Source of the DNA: Lutjanus erythropterus
Taxonomy: Eukaryota > Chordata > Actinopteri > Lutjaniformes > Lutjanidae
NCBI GenBank assembly: GCA_020091685.1
Contig: CM034607.1
Span: 34,353,268-34,417,267 of the forward strand
Direction of reading: 5' to 3'
DNA: 64,000 bases
Part shown: positions 37,112 through 48,713 of the stretch, piece by piece
How the letters are laid out: the number at the start of each line of letters is the position of its first letter
Numbering within the stretch: the stretch's first letter is position 1
Notes under the pieces: model-generated
What the model saw: the letters and a program-made list of their open reading frames with translations, nothing else
What the model was told of the DNA's origin: nothing
Databases searched by the model: none
Made by a program: the position numbers and the translations under genes

Positions 37112-38077
37112 TCAGGTTTTTCCACACTCAGAGGGTTTAGATTTCGTCACAAGTTAAACTGTTTCAGGAAGTTCCTCAAAAGGTTTCCCTGCAGGAATCA
37201 CTGAACAGCATTTAAGGTGCGATGTGTGTAAATCTGAAGCAACTTGCACATATATCACTTTGTATTGTTAATATGTGACCTATTGTAGCATAACTTAAAA
37301 ACGAGACTGTCCCCAACTTTCTTGATTTGCTGTGAACAGCCTGTGGACTCATCTCTGTGGAAAGAACTCAGGACAAAGTTTGCAGGATATTATATTCTTA
37401 CATTGTGGTTTTAGTTGGTTAATGTTAGCTTACTTGCTGTTGCAGATGAATTGCTAGCTAGCTAATGTAGCAAAATACATTGTTGAGTTGCTAACATTAG
37501 CTAATTCACCCAGATTCCTAGGATGATCTTGCTGCTGCTGCTGATGATGATGTCATTAATAACAAGGGTTTTCTGAAAGTTCCAGACAGACCCTTTAAAC
37601 AAACTCCAAAAGATATAATCATGAGTTCATGTAAGTGTTCTGCTCCATCCATGTTCCTCTACTTAGACCTGTTCAGGTTGCAGTGACCTGAACTCAGCTA
37701 AATAAAGCCCCGGCTGCTTGTATCAGCTGCCTCATATTTTGCTCACTGATGTGGAGAGAGATTTGAAGTGTAGGTGGTCTGGTAAATTGAGAGCTTCTCC
37801 TTCAGCAACAGTGTCTGCATTGTTTGCTCTCATGAACGAACAGGATCCTCAGATACTGGACCTCCTTCACTCGGGGTAATAAGTTGAAGAGAGCAATCCA
37901 CCGCTGTCCAGTAGAAAACCCTCCCCTCAGACTCATTAGGCAGACTGTTATATTCTCAAGTTGATGATGATGCTTTATTTTTTGTTTTGTCTTACCATCA
38001 TAATCAAGAATTCAGCCATTGATCATTGTTGTTGCTTCTACCTTTTTATTTCATGTCTAAATGTCCACCGACACAAA

Positions 38078-38275
38078 CCCCAGGGTTCATACTGTTGCTG
38101 GAAATTAAATTTTAAAGTGTTGTTTTCAAGGTTTGCAACCTGACTGGTTCACCTTTTAGATGAAGAAACAAAATGTAATAATGAAATATGTGTCTCCCAC
38201 AGCTGTAAGGTGCTCGAAAAGTTTGAAAATGCACCTTGAAAGTTCTTGAAAAGTGCTTGAATCTGACTTTTCTCC
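38078..38275. mobile_element. possible hAT-type element remnant
   Basis: CCCAGGGTTCATACTG matches the CAGGGTTCRTAC end that I recall for a fish hAT-like element. TTGAAAGTTCTTGAAAAGTG downstream matches its internal CTTGAAAAAGTCCTTGAA motif. No target duplication could be fixed by eye. Confidence 0.3.
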
Positions 38276-38712
38276 CTGTTTCCAAAGGTCCTCACAACTA
38301 TAGTAATACAGACAGACTGACTCTCTTTTACATGTTGTTGAGGAACAGAGGGCCATTTATCTCACCTGATAAACTTGAATCGTTTGATTTGATTAAGAAA
38401 CAAAATGACACACATGTGACGCACTGAGTCTCTTTCTGTGAGATTATCTCAGAGGTGATAATCTGAAAATCGGTCTCTCCTGTGCCTGTCGTTCATCTGC
38501 TGGCTTTGTTCTGTATTTTTTCTGTCTGTGTCTTCATGATGTTACCTTGTAACCTAAATTACAAAACAACTTAAATCAGATACTTGCTGTGATGTAGAAG
38601 AAAGGTTTTAATTAAATTCTGTAACGGTGGTTAACTCTGAAAATGCTGATTTCCTGATCTCATTGACTTCTTGTACATCTGTCCAACACGAGACTCCGTC
38701 CCTCTGTTTCAG

Positions 38713-38845
38713 GTTCTGGTGAACGGAAACGTTAACACCTACCTGATAAAAAGACTCAGCCCCGCCTCAGAGTACGAAGTCCTCCTTACTGCAATCTACA
38801 ATGACGAGATTGAGAGTGACGAGGTGATCCTCGTCGAGTCCACCG
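38713..38845 (+). CDS. col14a1: col14a1 exon: FN3-5, second half (exon 12)
   Basis: The exon lies between CTGTTTCAG at 38712 and GTAAAT at 38846 (133 nt, phase 0 to 1). It encodes VLVNGNVNTYLIKRLSPASE, YEVLLTAIYNDEIESDEVIL and VEST. Human has HVIEGLEPGTEYEVSLLAVL followed by DDGSESEVVTAVGTT. The domain is clearly homologous but less conserved than FN3-3 or FN3-4. Confidence 0.95.
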
Positions 38846-39126
38846 GTAAATTAAATGTTTCTACCACTGAAACTTCCAACTGTCTCATGTTATTAAAAAG
38901 TTAACAGATTTCTTTACAGTAATTAATGACTGAAGTGACATGTTTGGAGGTTCGTCCGCTTCGCCAGCTGTTGTGTTTATCTATGAGCCAATTTTTAATA
39001 TTTCTACATATGTTTTCTGTTCTTATGTCTCAGAGGAAACATCAGATGATCCTTTCATGTCTTCATTATACTTCTATGAATTGTTTTATCAGGCAGATCA
39101 ATTAAATTTTTTTGTTTAATTTTCAG

Positions 39127-39171
39127 TTGAAAGAACGACGACAGTGGCCACAACAACCACCACCACAGAAG
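39127..39171 (+). CDS. col14a1: col14a1 exon: Thr-rich linker between FN3-5 and FN3-6 (exon 13)
   Basis: This 45-nt exon is bounded by AATTTTCAG at 39126 and GTACAC at 39172 (phase 1 to 1). It encodes VERTTTVATTTTTTE. Human COL14A1 has a longer Thr/Val/Pro-containing linker at the same place between FN3-5 and FN3-6. The composition suggests a mucin-like, O-glycosylated spacer, which is an inference. It is symmetric and a multiple of three, so skipping it would keep the frame. Confidence 0.88.
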
Positions 39172-40095
39172 GTACACATTCTGTCCCGCTGTTGTGATGA
39201 ATTGTGTTTGTTCCTCCTTTTTTCTTTCCTCTCCACCTCGTCCTCGTGTTCGACCTTGCCCATCATCCTCCGTCCCATTATTTCACTCCTGCTCTCCCTT
39301 TCATTGATTTGTGTTAACTGATTGCTATGTGTTTATGTTCCCCAATTTCTGGAAAACATTAAATATGAAAGGCTACGTGGATCACATAATGTATGTGGAC
39401 GATTCACGACACTACGCTTCCCTCATGATCACATCCTGACATCTCGTTTAGTCTCAGTCCATCTCATCCTTCCAGTGTTCAAAGATGTCTGTCAAAAGGA
39501 TCATCTGACAGATATCACCAATTTATTTCTCCAGAATGTATTATTATTATTATTATTATTGTTATTATTATTATTATTATTATTGTTTCTGGCTAAAACT
39601 GTGTTTTCTTTGTATGGTATTCTGTTAAATACCACGGTTTTGTTGGTCCTAAAATATTATTACAATACTTTAAGACATTCTGTAATAATTTACATTGTTG
39701 TGACATTGTTGTGACACGGAAAAATAGTTTTACTGTTTGCAAACTTTTTTATAACATCCAACTTATGTTAAGGAAAAAAGAGTCCAAGATTAAGAAAATA
39801 TTAGGTACCAAATATCTAAGATTTCTGGTGCTGTTTCTTCTGTAAATCTTTCCTGGTATCTTTTTTTGACAGATGATGTGTCAACCATCATGAAGGTTCT
39901 CAGACATTTTGCAACACAAACCTTCTCAGAAAAAAACTCAGAAAATTAAATGCCAAAATGGTGACATCTTGATATGATCAGTGTTTCTGATACACGCTGA
40001 AAAACAGAGTGTGACAGTTTTGTGCTTCAGTGGGTTGATGTTGTTGTGTAACTCCGTGACCCGCAGTGTGATTTTTTGACTCTCTGATCCTGCAG
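39172..40095 (+). other. intron 13 of the window (0.92 kb)
   Basis: It contains the TTA microsatellite and otherwise no recognisable feature. Confidence 0.9.
39538..39584. repeat. (TTA)n microsatellite
   Basis: About 15 TTA units with one GTTA interruption in the intron between the Thr linker and FN3-6. The poly-leucine frame across it is an artefact. Confidence 0.95.
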
Positions 40096-40241
40096 CTCCT
40101 CGGTACGGGGTGAGGAACATGAGGATCGATGAGGAAACCACCTTCAGTATGCGGGTGGCCTGGCAGCCTGTCGACTCCAGAAACGTCCGACATTATCGAC
40201 TGAATTACATCAGCGCCAAGGGAGACCGAGCAGAGGAGACG
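40096..40241 (+). CDS. col14a1: col14a1 exon: FN3-6, first half (exon 14)
   Basis: The exon runs from GATCCTGCAG at 40095 to GTAAGA at 40242 (146 nt, phase 1 to 0). It encodes APRYGVRNMRIDEETTFSMR, then VAWQPVDSRNVRHYRLNYIS and AKGDRAEET. Human has TGIRNLVVGDETTSSLRVKW and VQQFRVTYMTAQGDPEEE. The other half of this domain lies 11.4 kb downstream. Confidence 0.96.
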
Positions 40242-41857
40242 GTAAGACAGAGAAAGATAGTGTTCGCTTTGTTTCACTTCTGTTCTCATGGAAATCAGAC
40301 ATTTGGATCGTCTGCCTTTGCTCAGTGAGGACATTTGGTTTTAACGTGGCAATTAGATTGGTGATTTTATTTTATTTGTAAATTCTATCACTTTGTTGTT
40401 TTAACTTAGATCACCTTTAAATCAAACAGTGATTAAGTGATTAATTTTTTCACTTTTACTTTGCTTGATTATTTTGATGATTGATGAGTTGCTGTCAGTG
40501 ATGTTTCAGAGTTGATCTGTGACACACTGGCACAATTCTCATTGAGTTGTTTGGAAAGTTATTGACGAACTTAATCAATGTCACACGTCTTTTAAGCCAC
40601 CTGCTCAATAACAGATGTAGTTGGTTTAGCTGCATCTGAGAACTTAATTATACTTAAATGTTAACGTTCCCCTCCAGGAGAGTTTTGGTGTGAGTAATAT
40701 TTTTTTTTCAGCATAGCTTTCTCAGGGGAATAAAGAAGAGTACATAAAGAGAAGTTGTAGCAGCTCATTACCAAGAAAAGAGGGTTACAGTCTGGTGGCA
40801 GTGGTGTTTTTCCTTTGTCTTTGGATTAATTATTTGAGGCATTCGACCAGTTTTCGCTTGTCAGGACTTGTTGGACAGCAGCTGGCTGCAGTCTGCAGGT
40901 GCACTCTGTGAGGTTGTTTCAGTTTTACATGGACTTACATGGGATTTTACGGACAGTTGCCAAAGTCACGGTCATCAGTGAATGATGTTGAGGAGATCGA
41001 GTTTCTCACTGATGATGGCGGCGTGACCAAAAAAGAAGGTAAGCATAAGTAAGCTAAACCGTGGTTTCCTTTCTTTGGACTGGTGCAGGATGGGTGGAGA
41101 GAAAAATGCACTGGGAGAATCTGCAGTCCTGCCTTTGATTTTGATTACTGAAGCTGAAAGCGCATTTTGATCGATTTTCGATTTAATATCGCAAGAGTGA
41201 CAACCCTTGAAAAAGAGATATCTCTGTTGTTAATTTATTTTTCTGAATCACTCCAAATGCTTTATCTGTTTTTGCAAACGAACTCTTCAAATCCTCCACA
41301 GACGCATCAGACCGCTTATACCTCATATCATCATACTCCACCACTGATCTGTATGACCAAACACTCAGACTGTAGTTTCTCAGTAACAATACCTCCGTCT
41401 CACTATCATCTCTTCATAGCCCTGAAGCTTCAACAAAAGAGGCTTATATAGTGATTTGTTGTCAAAGGGCTGTTTGGAACTGAATACATGGATCAGGAGT
41501 GAAGACGTGGATCATGTTGTAGAAGTTCCTTTGAATGGTTTGATGCGTCTGAGTCGCCTTCAGAATCTGTTGTACCTGCTTCTGAATCCATTTTAAGCTC
41601 ACAGGGTGTAATTACTAAGCTAAGAATAAGGATTTGGTACAGTAGGTGGTAATGATAATTGTGTTGCCAATGGAAAATTTTGAGGTAGGACTCAGACTGT
41701 AACTGTATAAAAGTTGGACTGTAAACGTTTTGTTGAGTTGTAGAAGGTGATCGGGGAGACATGGAAAAAGGAGGGAGATGTTGATTTAAACAAAGCCAAA
41801 GCTTCGAGGTGTCAATCATCAACAGACAGACAGACAGAGATTATTGATGAAGACGAA

Positions 41858-42060
41858 GGCAAGTCCTCCATGGAGAGAAAGACGAAGGGAGACAAAGACA
41901 GTGTTGTTGAAGTTGATGGCAGGCCTTCAGAGTGGAGTCGAGGGGAAGAGAGAGGGAGATAATGATGATGAAAACAGTGGCAGATCTTCAAAGAGTTTGT
42001 TTCACAAGAGAGAGAGAGAGAGAATGGCAGGTCTTCACACTAATGAGCCACAACAGACAC
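41858..42060. repeat. short minisatellite, ~60-bp unit, four degenerate copies
   Basis: Four blocks start with GGCAAGTCCTCCA (41858), GGCAGGCCTTCAGAG (41918), GGCAGATCTTCAAAG (41979) and GGCAGGTCTTCACAC (42026). Spacings are 60, 61 and 47 bp. Each block is followed by a purine-rich AGA/GGAGA stretch. The unit length keeps a + frame open over the first two units. Confidence 0.7.
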
Positions 42061-43457
42061 ACAGACCGAGAGCACCACAGAAGACTTTATAGAAAACAAA
42101 CGCTGATGCAAAAACGTTTTAATATGGTGGAAATAAACTTGTTTGTGTACACGCTTGACAGCCAAAACTAAGATGTTAAATACTGTAGATGGCGATATGA
42201 CGGCCTGAAGTGCCAAAATGATGCCTGAACAGATAATCTGTTCAGAACAGTCTTGAATAGAGAACATCTTTAGAGATTGTCATGGGGGCCGAATCAGACC
42301 CCAAATCTGCCCAATACTCCGATGTGGAGCCGGCATAAGCCATGCCTGCACTTCCACTCAACGCCAGGTTTTGTGTGAATGTGGCATAATCCTCAGTCCA
42401 CTCTCTGTGTTTGTAGATGTGAGTATATGTTTTTCTTCAGCTCTCACAGATAGAGAGTCCTGACCTGATTTCACCTTCTCTCTTCAGTTAACCACTGGTG
42501 CATATTGTGACTGGGATGTTTTTTAGTAAGTGCACCAGCTAATATAAAAATATATTGATGATTAATGTAATACACACTGACTGACAAGGGAAATCTTCAG
42601 CAGTTTAACAAAGCAGCCATCACGCACACAAACAGTCAAGTATTTTTGAAAATGTCTTGAAGTCGAGTTTGTGTGTCAAACTGGAGCTAAACTATCCTGT
42701 TCCCTCCTGCTCATCATCGTCTGATGTTAAATTTATTTGTCTTCTTGTCTTAACCATTATGTGGTAATCAATACCTCTCCACATTGAAGGTGCTTCCCTG
42801 CAGCGTCCTTGTTGTTTGTTAGCTCCACAGTGGGGTGTGAACGGTTTGTCAGGTTAACAAGTGTCAAGTATCTCTAGAAATCCTCCATATTTTGAAAGTC
42901 TCGAGTTGTCAGGTGTGTATTTGTGTGTGTGAGTCTGAAGCATCACCACACTGGTATCTGCTGTGTGTCTGCAGCCGACTCTGGCCACAGGTCCCACATC
43001 AGCCTTTTCATCCTGACAATAAAGAGCCGCCAGCTGCCCGCACCGGCGGCTTGTTAAATGAGATCTCTTATCAAAGTGCGAACAGCTGTGGGCTCTGTTT
43101 GGCAATCCGGTCAGGTTATGAATCACCAAGTGCTGCACTCAGTAGCTACCATTTAGATGTCTATCTTCTGGGGGAAAAAACTGGCAGACTTCCTCCCCTG
43201 CTTTGTTCAAAGTAAGTTTAACTGTGTGGTTTGCGGCTGCCAAGGGAGGGACACCAGCCATTAAAAAGAGACAAAAAAAAAAATCTGAAAAATAACTCAT
43301 TTACATGCGATTGATTTCTGGATGGCAGTTAGCCCACTTCATCGTCACTGAGGGGATTTGGTCTTGAACTGCTAATAACTTGAACAGAATTGTGGATGGC
43401 TCAGTAGTTTCAACCAAATCATATCAAATTGAATTAAATCACAGCAATTTCATGCAA

Positions 43458-43670
43458 AGTGGGCACAGTGGCTCAGTGGTTTGCCTCACAGCAGGAAGGT
43501 CCATGGTGTGAATCTTGGGTTGTGCGGGGCCTTTCTGTGTGGAATATGCATGTTTTCCCAGTGTTCCCAGGCACTGACTTCGGACTGGAGTTGGTCACTG
43601 CTCATTGCTCCTAACACTTATGACGCAGAAAATGAATTTCCCTACAGGGATCGGTAAAGGATAACCTAAG
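43458..43670 (+). mobile_element. tRNA-derived SINE (internally deleted)
   Basis: GGGCACAGTGGCTCAGTGGT has a box A-like motif, and GGTCCATGGTGTGAATCTTG is a decayed box B region. GGGGCCTTTCTGTGTGGAAT and GCATGTTTTCCCAGTGTTCC follow, and the tail is AATGAATTTCCCTACAGGGA followed by TAAAGGATAA. The order matches a tRNA-SINE with a LINE-like tail known from fish. The CTCC-rich middle is shortened. Confidence 0.65.
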
Positions 43671-44872
43671 TACATTAAGTGCATTTCAGTCACGTCAGCA
43701 AAGTGTTCAAGTTGCTTCTCTTGTGTTCCTTGTGACCTTTGACCTTTCTAAAGAAAGACAAACCGTATCCATGCAACCCTTCTTGAATGATAAAGGCTGT
43801 GACAGGACGAGTCAATGAGAACACACAGGTAACCTCACTGAAGATTGCCTCAAGTTCTCCAAAGTCCAAAACTTTCTGATTGGAGTGTTTTTGTTTCAGT
43901 CTTGTTGCCTCTCTGACATTTTTCCTCTGAATGAGCAGTCTGGAGAGTGAGACTTGTTATTGTTATTATGTGTTCTTTCTTCACCGCTTTTATCCCTCAA
44001 ACTTCTTGATTTGTGTTGACCAGCTGTTCCACATTGTTTCGCTCACATTTACCTGAAAAACTCAGAGGGTTTCCATTTAAATTTCCATCACTGCCAAACA
44101 ACTGTGTTGCTGGCTCAATTGAAGACAATTAAGTCTCCCGAGAACGCACCTGTCACTTGTCAGTGCTTCTCATTAAAATTCTGGACACATTGTTTGCAAG
44201 ATAATTGGTGTAAATTTTGAGGAGATTTTTTTGTTTTGTTTTGTTTGAGATTAATTTCCCCAGAGGGAGATTTTTGTCAGTCAGTACAACACAGAAACAC
44301 AGAAACAGACAATATGTAATGTGTACATTCATACATTCCTATTTGCTGCTGAAGTGAGTCCATCTCCATTTTAAAGTCCTGTATATCCAACCAGGTAGAA
44401 GTAATGTGAAGTGTTGGTTGAAGTGCCGATTAGTGTATTTTGCAACAGATGAAAGCAGCCATACATCACACACTGTAAAAGCAGACAGTCAGTATGTGTG
44501 TCAGTAGCAAACACTTCATAACGGGTTAGTTAATGATGTTACTGAGTAAATGACGTGGGTCGATTGTGTCTGTAGATCAAAGTGAATCAGAAAAGAGTGA
44601 TGCTCAAGTGATGCTTTAGAATGGAGTCTGGTTCAACAGCACCAAAACAGCAAAATAAAGTTTCTTAACAATATGAACAGTGACAGATTTGTAAGCCTGA
44701 GGATTATTGGTAGTTGTATGTCAGGTTTGTCCACTGTGATGGAGGCAGACTGAACGGACTCTGTGTAACTACACTGATCATTTATTAGCAAAGACATTCT
44801 GCCAACCTGACTGGCCACAGGAGCTAAAAAGCGATTTAAAAAAATGCATTTAAGAAAAAGGGGTGGGGGCCC

Positions 44873-45672
44873 AGACACCGGACGTTTATATCAAACAAAG
44901 ACGGACAGAGGGCGTCCCATAGCTCAGTTGGAGGGGTGTGTGCGCCGTGTGTTGGGGCTGTCAGTCCTCTGCGGCGGCTGCCAGTTCGATTCCCACCTGC
45001 AGCCCATTTGCTGCGTGTCATCCCCTCTCTCTCTACCCTCTTTCCTGTCATATCTTCAGCTGTCACTATCACAATTAAGGCAAAAGCCCAAAAAATAATA
45101 AAAAAAAAAAAACAAAGTCGGACAGATAACAGCTCGTAAAACCAGCGTGATTTGGAAGTGTTTTAATCTAGAAAATGGAAATAATGTTGAATCTAGACTG
45201 TGACCGAATAAGCTGATATATATTCACTCAACTGGAGAAACGTGACCACATTAAGCACAGACACGGGACATAAACCTGCAAGCAGAGCTGCTGCTGCTGC
45301 TAGCACTGCTAACGTTAGCCACACTGTGTGTCAGGCTGGCAGTTAACGTTAGCTCTGGGTACTTTACCCACAGACACTGTGATCCTCTTCGGTCTGAAAA
45401 GGTGAAGCATTTAGTGAGCTGTTGTCATGTTTTGTACTTTAATGTGTAAGGTTTGTATTGCACAGCGCAAAGCAGCGCGCATTTCAGCTGCATTAAAAGT
45501 TTACAGATTTGACGTCTGTAGACTGTGATTAATGTCTTCAAATGACTCTTAATGCACAGTATTTTTTCAGACAGTGATTAACATTAAAAATGAATAAATT
45601 CTGCTAAATATTAACTGCTTTCTGAGTGTTTTCTTAGTGTTAGACTAGTCTACTAGTCTAAATTAAATTTTG
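44873..45672 (+). repeat. 0.5-kb dispersed repeat, copy interrupted by a SINE
   Basis: Direct-orientation match to 32561-33081. It has about 45 bp around GGTCTGAAAAGGTGAAGCAT that the other copy lacks, a small ACTAGTCTA duplication near its end, and a ~200-bp SINE plus target duplication inserted 36 bp from its start. Confidence 0.75.
44909..45109 (+). mobile_element. tRNA-derived SINE with target-site duplication
   Basis: CCCATAGCTCAGTTGGAGGG carries a box A and GCCAGTTCGATTCCCACCTG a box B. The body has TTTGCTGCGTGTCATCCCCT and CTTTCCTGTCATATCTTCAG, and it ends with AGGCAAAAGCCC and an A-rich tail. It is flanked by 16-bp direct repeats (44893-44908 and 45110-45125) that differ at one base. 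The sister repeat at 32.57 kb gives the unoccupied site. Confidence 0.9.
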
Positions 45673-46552
45673 CGTTTGCAGTGGACTCCACTGATTATCA
45701 CGTTGCTCTTTGTCTGCTAGTTTTTTGTGAAATGTTATTCAGAACTACTTTTTAAGGTGACAGTAAGTCAGTTAATCTGTTATAGAGCACACTGAGTTCA
45801 GAATTCCTCAGCACTCACCTCCCTACAAGCATATAAATATAGAAGTTAATGGTTATGCCCGTTCAGATGGCTCTGTCACTGTTTTACCAGATGTCACTAT
45901 CGACGTCGTAGCCGTGGGGCGACTCAACTCTGCAGCCATCTGTCCTCAGACAGCTGTGATGCTGGACTCGGTGAAGCTCCGTTATTTCCCTGTGCTGATT
46001 CATTCAGAGTCCAATAAACCAAAGCTGCTGGGCATCGAGTGCAATTCCACTGTGTGTAAACAGAGTTTCGGCTATTATTAGTCGGCAACAAAATGTTGTT
46101 CCAGGAGGTAAAAATGTTGTCGAGGGAAGATTAAAAAGTTTTAGGCGTTATGGTTTTCCTTCTGTCACAGAGTTTCTGTAGCTGATACAACTCTAGCAAA
46201 GAATCCAAATTAGTTTCAAGTTATTTGTAATCTGTTATACCCTCTATGCTTTTTGTGATTTTTTTTTTTCATTCATTCATTGATTAATTTCGACTTCCTG
46301 ATGCTCTTATGGTTAACTAGCCATTCCAAACAAATTAGAAGTATTAAACCAACAGCTTCTTTTGTACTGAAGGAGGTTTAGCACCAAACTAATAAAAAAA
46401 AAGCTTTTTATGAACTTGAATCAGTGTTGTGTTTTTTACCCGTGCTGGCGCTGTTAGCTAAAGTTAGTGATTTCCCCGGACAGATGGATCAACTCAGTTT
46501 GTTGGACCTTAGAGAACATCTGCAAACAAAGAGGAATTTAATGGTGAACTCT

Positions 46553-46815
46553 AGGGCTGCAACTAACAATTATTGTCATTGTCAGTTAATCTGTTGATCA
46601 TTTATTGATTAATTAATCCTGTCACAGTCTCGTCAGTTGAAAAATATGTTTGTTAGTTATCGATTAGTGGTTTGGTCCATAAAATGATGAAAAATGTTGA
46701 TCAGAGTTTCCCAAAGTCCAACATGAAGTCCTCAAATGTCTGAGAGGTCAGTGTCTCGATCAGTAGATCCTTGGCTTGGAGCACAAAGTGAACGACATGT
46801 TGGGGCTTTAGGAAA
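46553..46815 (+). repeat. hAT-like dispersed repeat, copy 2 (fullest)
   Basis: AGGGCTGCAACTAACAATTA, TTAATCTGTTGATCATTTAT, GATTAGTGGTTTGGTCCATA and TTTCCCAAAGTCCAACATGA identify the family shared with 7799 (+) and 53600 (-). It is a fish-wide dispersed element in my recollection. Confidence 0.7.
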
Positions 46816-46849
46816 CTTGGATTATGTCAGACGAGCAGTATGGAGGAAT

Positions 46850-46990
46850 TTTTTATTTGTTGTTATGTAAGTTTGAAAACTGGTCACCATTCACTTCCAT
46901 TTTTTGGGAGATTCTGCAACGCTCACTTGGCATGAGGGTGAGTAGATAATGACTGAATTTTCTTTTTTGGGTGAACTCTCCCTTTAAGTG
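46850..46990 (+). repeat. dispersed repeat ending GGGTGAACTCTCCCTTTAAG
   Basis: GGTCACCATTCACTTCCATT, CATGAGGGTGAGTAGATAAT, GACTGAATTTTCTTTTTTGG and the final GGTGAACTCTCCCTTTAAG are the 3' half of a dispersed element common in fish, here directly following the hAT-like copy. Confidence 0.6.
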
Positions 46991-48446
46991 GTTTGTGGTA
47001 AGTGTTGTCTCCTTGTGACTCGACTCTGACTAGATGTTCAGACGCTGGACAGCCCCTGGTGGCTCCTGTTGAACTTGTCATATGTCTGAATATTTGTTAA
47101 AATAAAATACGATACCAGTATCCTTCAAGTGATCCCAGTGCTTTATTTGATATCTTTCTTTTTCTGCTTCATTTGTCATCATGTGAATGGAAGCAGTCCT
47201 AAAATAATCCTTCCGCATGTCACGCATTTATTTTCATCAGACACCTCAGGCCTGTAGTGTAGCCATAGTGTTGAATGTTTTGATGGTGTCTTGGCACGCT
47301 GATCAGAACTTCTTCACATATTCCACGCTCAGCTTCACCACTCCAGACTGTATGTTTTGCAGCAATCACACTTTGCATTCAATTGAAGCCTGCGAGCAAA
47401 ACTGTACATACCATGCATACTAGGTCTGGGTAATGCAGGCTCATTGACACCTTCAAGGTATCAAGTTCTGATTCCCAGCTTCACTCCACCTGTAACCACT
47501 GGACTGCTCCCTGGACCTGGGCCTCTGGACCTCTTGTAATAGTTTCCATGACAGTTAAAATGCTCTTATATGAGGTATGTTTCATCACCTATGTTTTCTT
47601 TCAATTAGTTACAGTTTTACAGGTTTAAAGTTTTCTTTTTTGATTGCCTTTCCTTTGGCTACAGTTCTGTGCAGTTCAGCAGATGGATTGTCATATTGCT
47701 TACTGGTACAGTCACCTTAAATCGACTCTCATCACCTGTGTACTGTTCCCCGTGCCGTTTGCCTTCAAGCTCTGTAGTTCCAGCAAAGTCTCAGCTGGAT
47801 CAGACTTAATATTCTGGAGCTGCGCAGAGCCCCTGTCAAAACTAGATTGGGTTTCTGAATCCTATAAATACTTTATGAAACCATGTTTGCATTTACAAAG
47901 TGGAGTAAAAGGAATGTAGCTTAGGGTGGTTTATTCCAACTGTGTGGCTCGGTGACAGTTTATAGAGACTTGCTGCCGTTTTCATCAGACTGTGCTGAAA
48001 TTGATTTGTCAAGGCCCGCAGTGTTTGTCTGACTGACATGTCTGAGAACGTGTAGTTTTTTTTCAGGGGGTGCGTAGAGGGTTTGTGGATGAAGCTAGGC
48101 TAGACTGTACATGCTCAGAATGCAAACTAGGCTGACACACAAAGAGACAGACAGACAGGCAGACAGACACAAAGACTGTAGTAGAGTGAATCAGAGGAAT
48201 GAACAGACTGAGGGTGTCTACATGCACACGCACAACTCAACCTTTAACATATGAAAAGATTTTTCCTACCCAAAACAAAAGCAGTGTTTATCTGGAGGTG
48301 AAAACAAGTTTCAAGCAGCAAAAACAGCTGTTGTGAAACCAGTGAATATCCAAGGTTATAGATAATCATAAAAAAACAGCATATGTTGAAATGTTTGAAA
48401 ATGTCACTGATTCTATGATATTAAAATATCAAACATATAACGAGCA

Positions 48447-48713
48447 GTGGGTCCCTAAAGTTTAGAGGAGCGAGCTTGTGACCAGAAGGTCGCTGGTTCA
48501 ATCCTCTGACTGGCAGGGGAACACTTAGCTACTCTTGAGCAAGGCGCTCAACCCCAACCGCTCCAGCTGTTCACTGGCCTGCAGATAAGACTGTGGTTGT
48601 ACTGGCAGCTTCCAGGTGTGAATGTATAACTGTGTGAATGTGATCAGGGCGTTCCTGCAAAAGAGAGCATCGCTCTCAGTCAGCCTGCCCTGAATAAATA
48701 AAGGTGAAAAAAA
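48447..48713 (+). mobile_element. tRNA-derived SINE (second family, fuller copy)
   Basis: The head contains AGCGAGCTTGTGACCAGAAG and GTCGCTGGTTCAATCC (box B). It is followed by TTGAGCAAGGCGCTCAACCC, CTGTGTGAATGTGATCAGGG and a tail CCTGAATAAATAAAGGTGAA with an A run. It resembles the V-SINE type of fish elements, though the family name is an inference. A decayed relative lies at 62536. Confidence 0.75.

Larger units (their letters stand above)
37074..38712 (+). other. intron 11 of the window (1.64 kb)
   Basis: It begins with a GTGTGT donor that runs into a GT tract. It includes GCTAGCTAGCTAATG-type inverted motifs near 37430-37510 and a possible hAT remnant at 38078-38275. No other feature was seen. 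Confidence 0.8.

Noticed and set aside
39322-39714. 130-codon frame with a poly-leucine stretch
   Set aside because: The run comes from the TTA microsatellite and the frame has no splice or family support.
44844-45139. Overlapping frames in the SINE region, and a possible functional tRNA gene
   Set aside because: The tRNA-like head has box A and box B but is followed by a SINE body, A tail and target duplication, so it is a SINE, not a tRNA gene.
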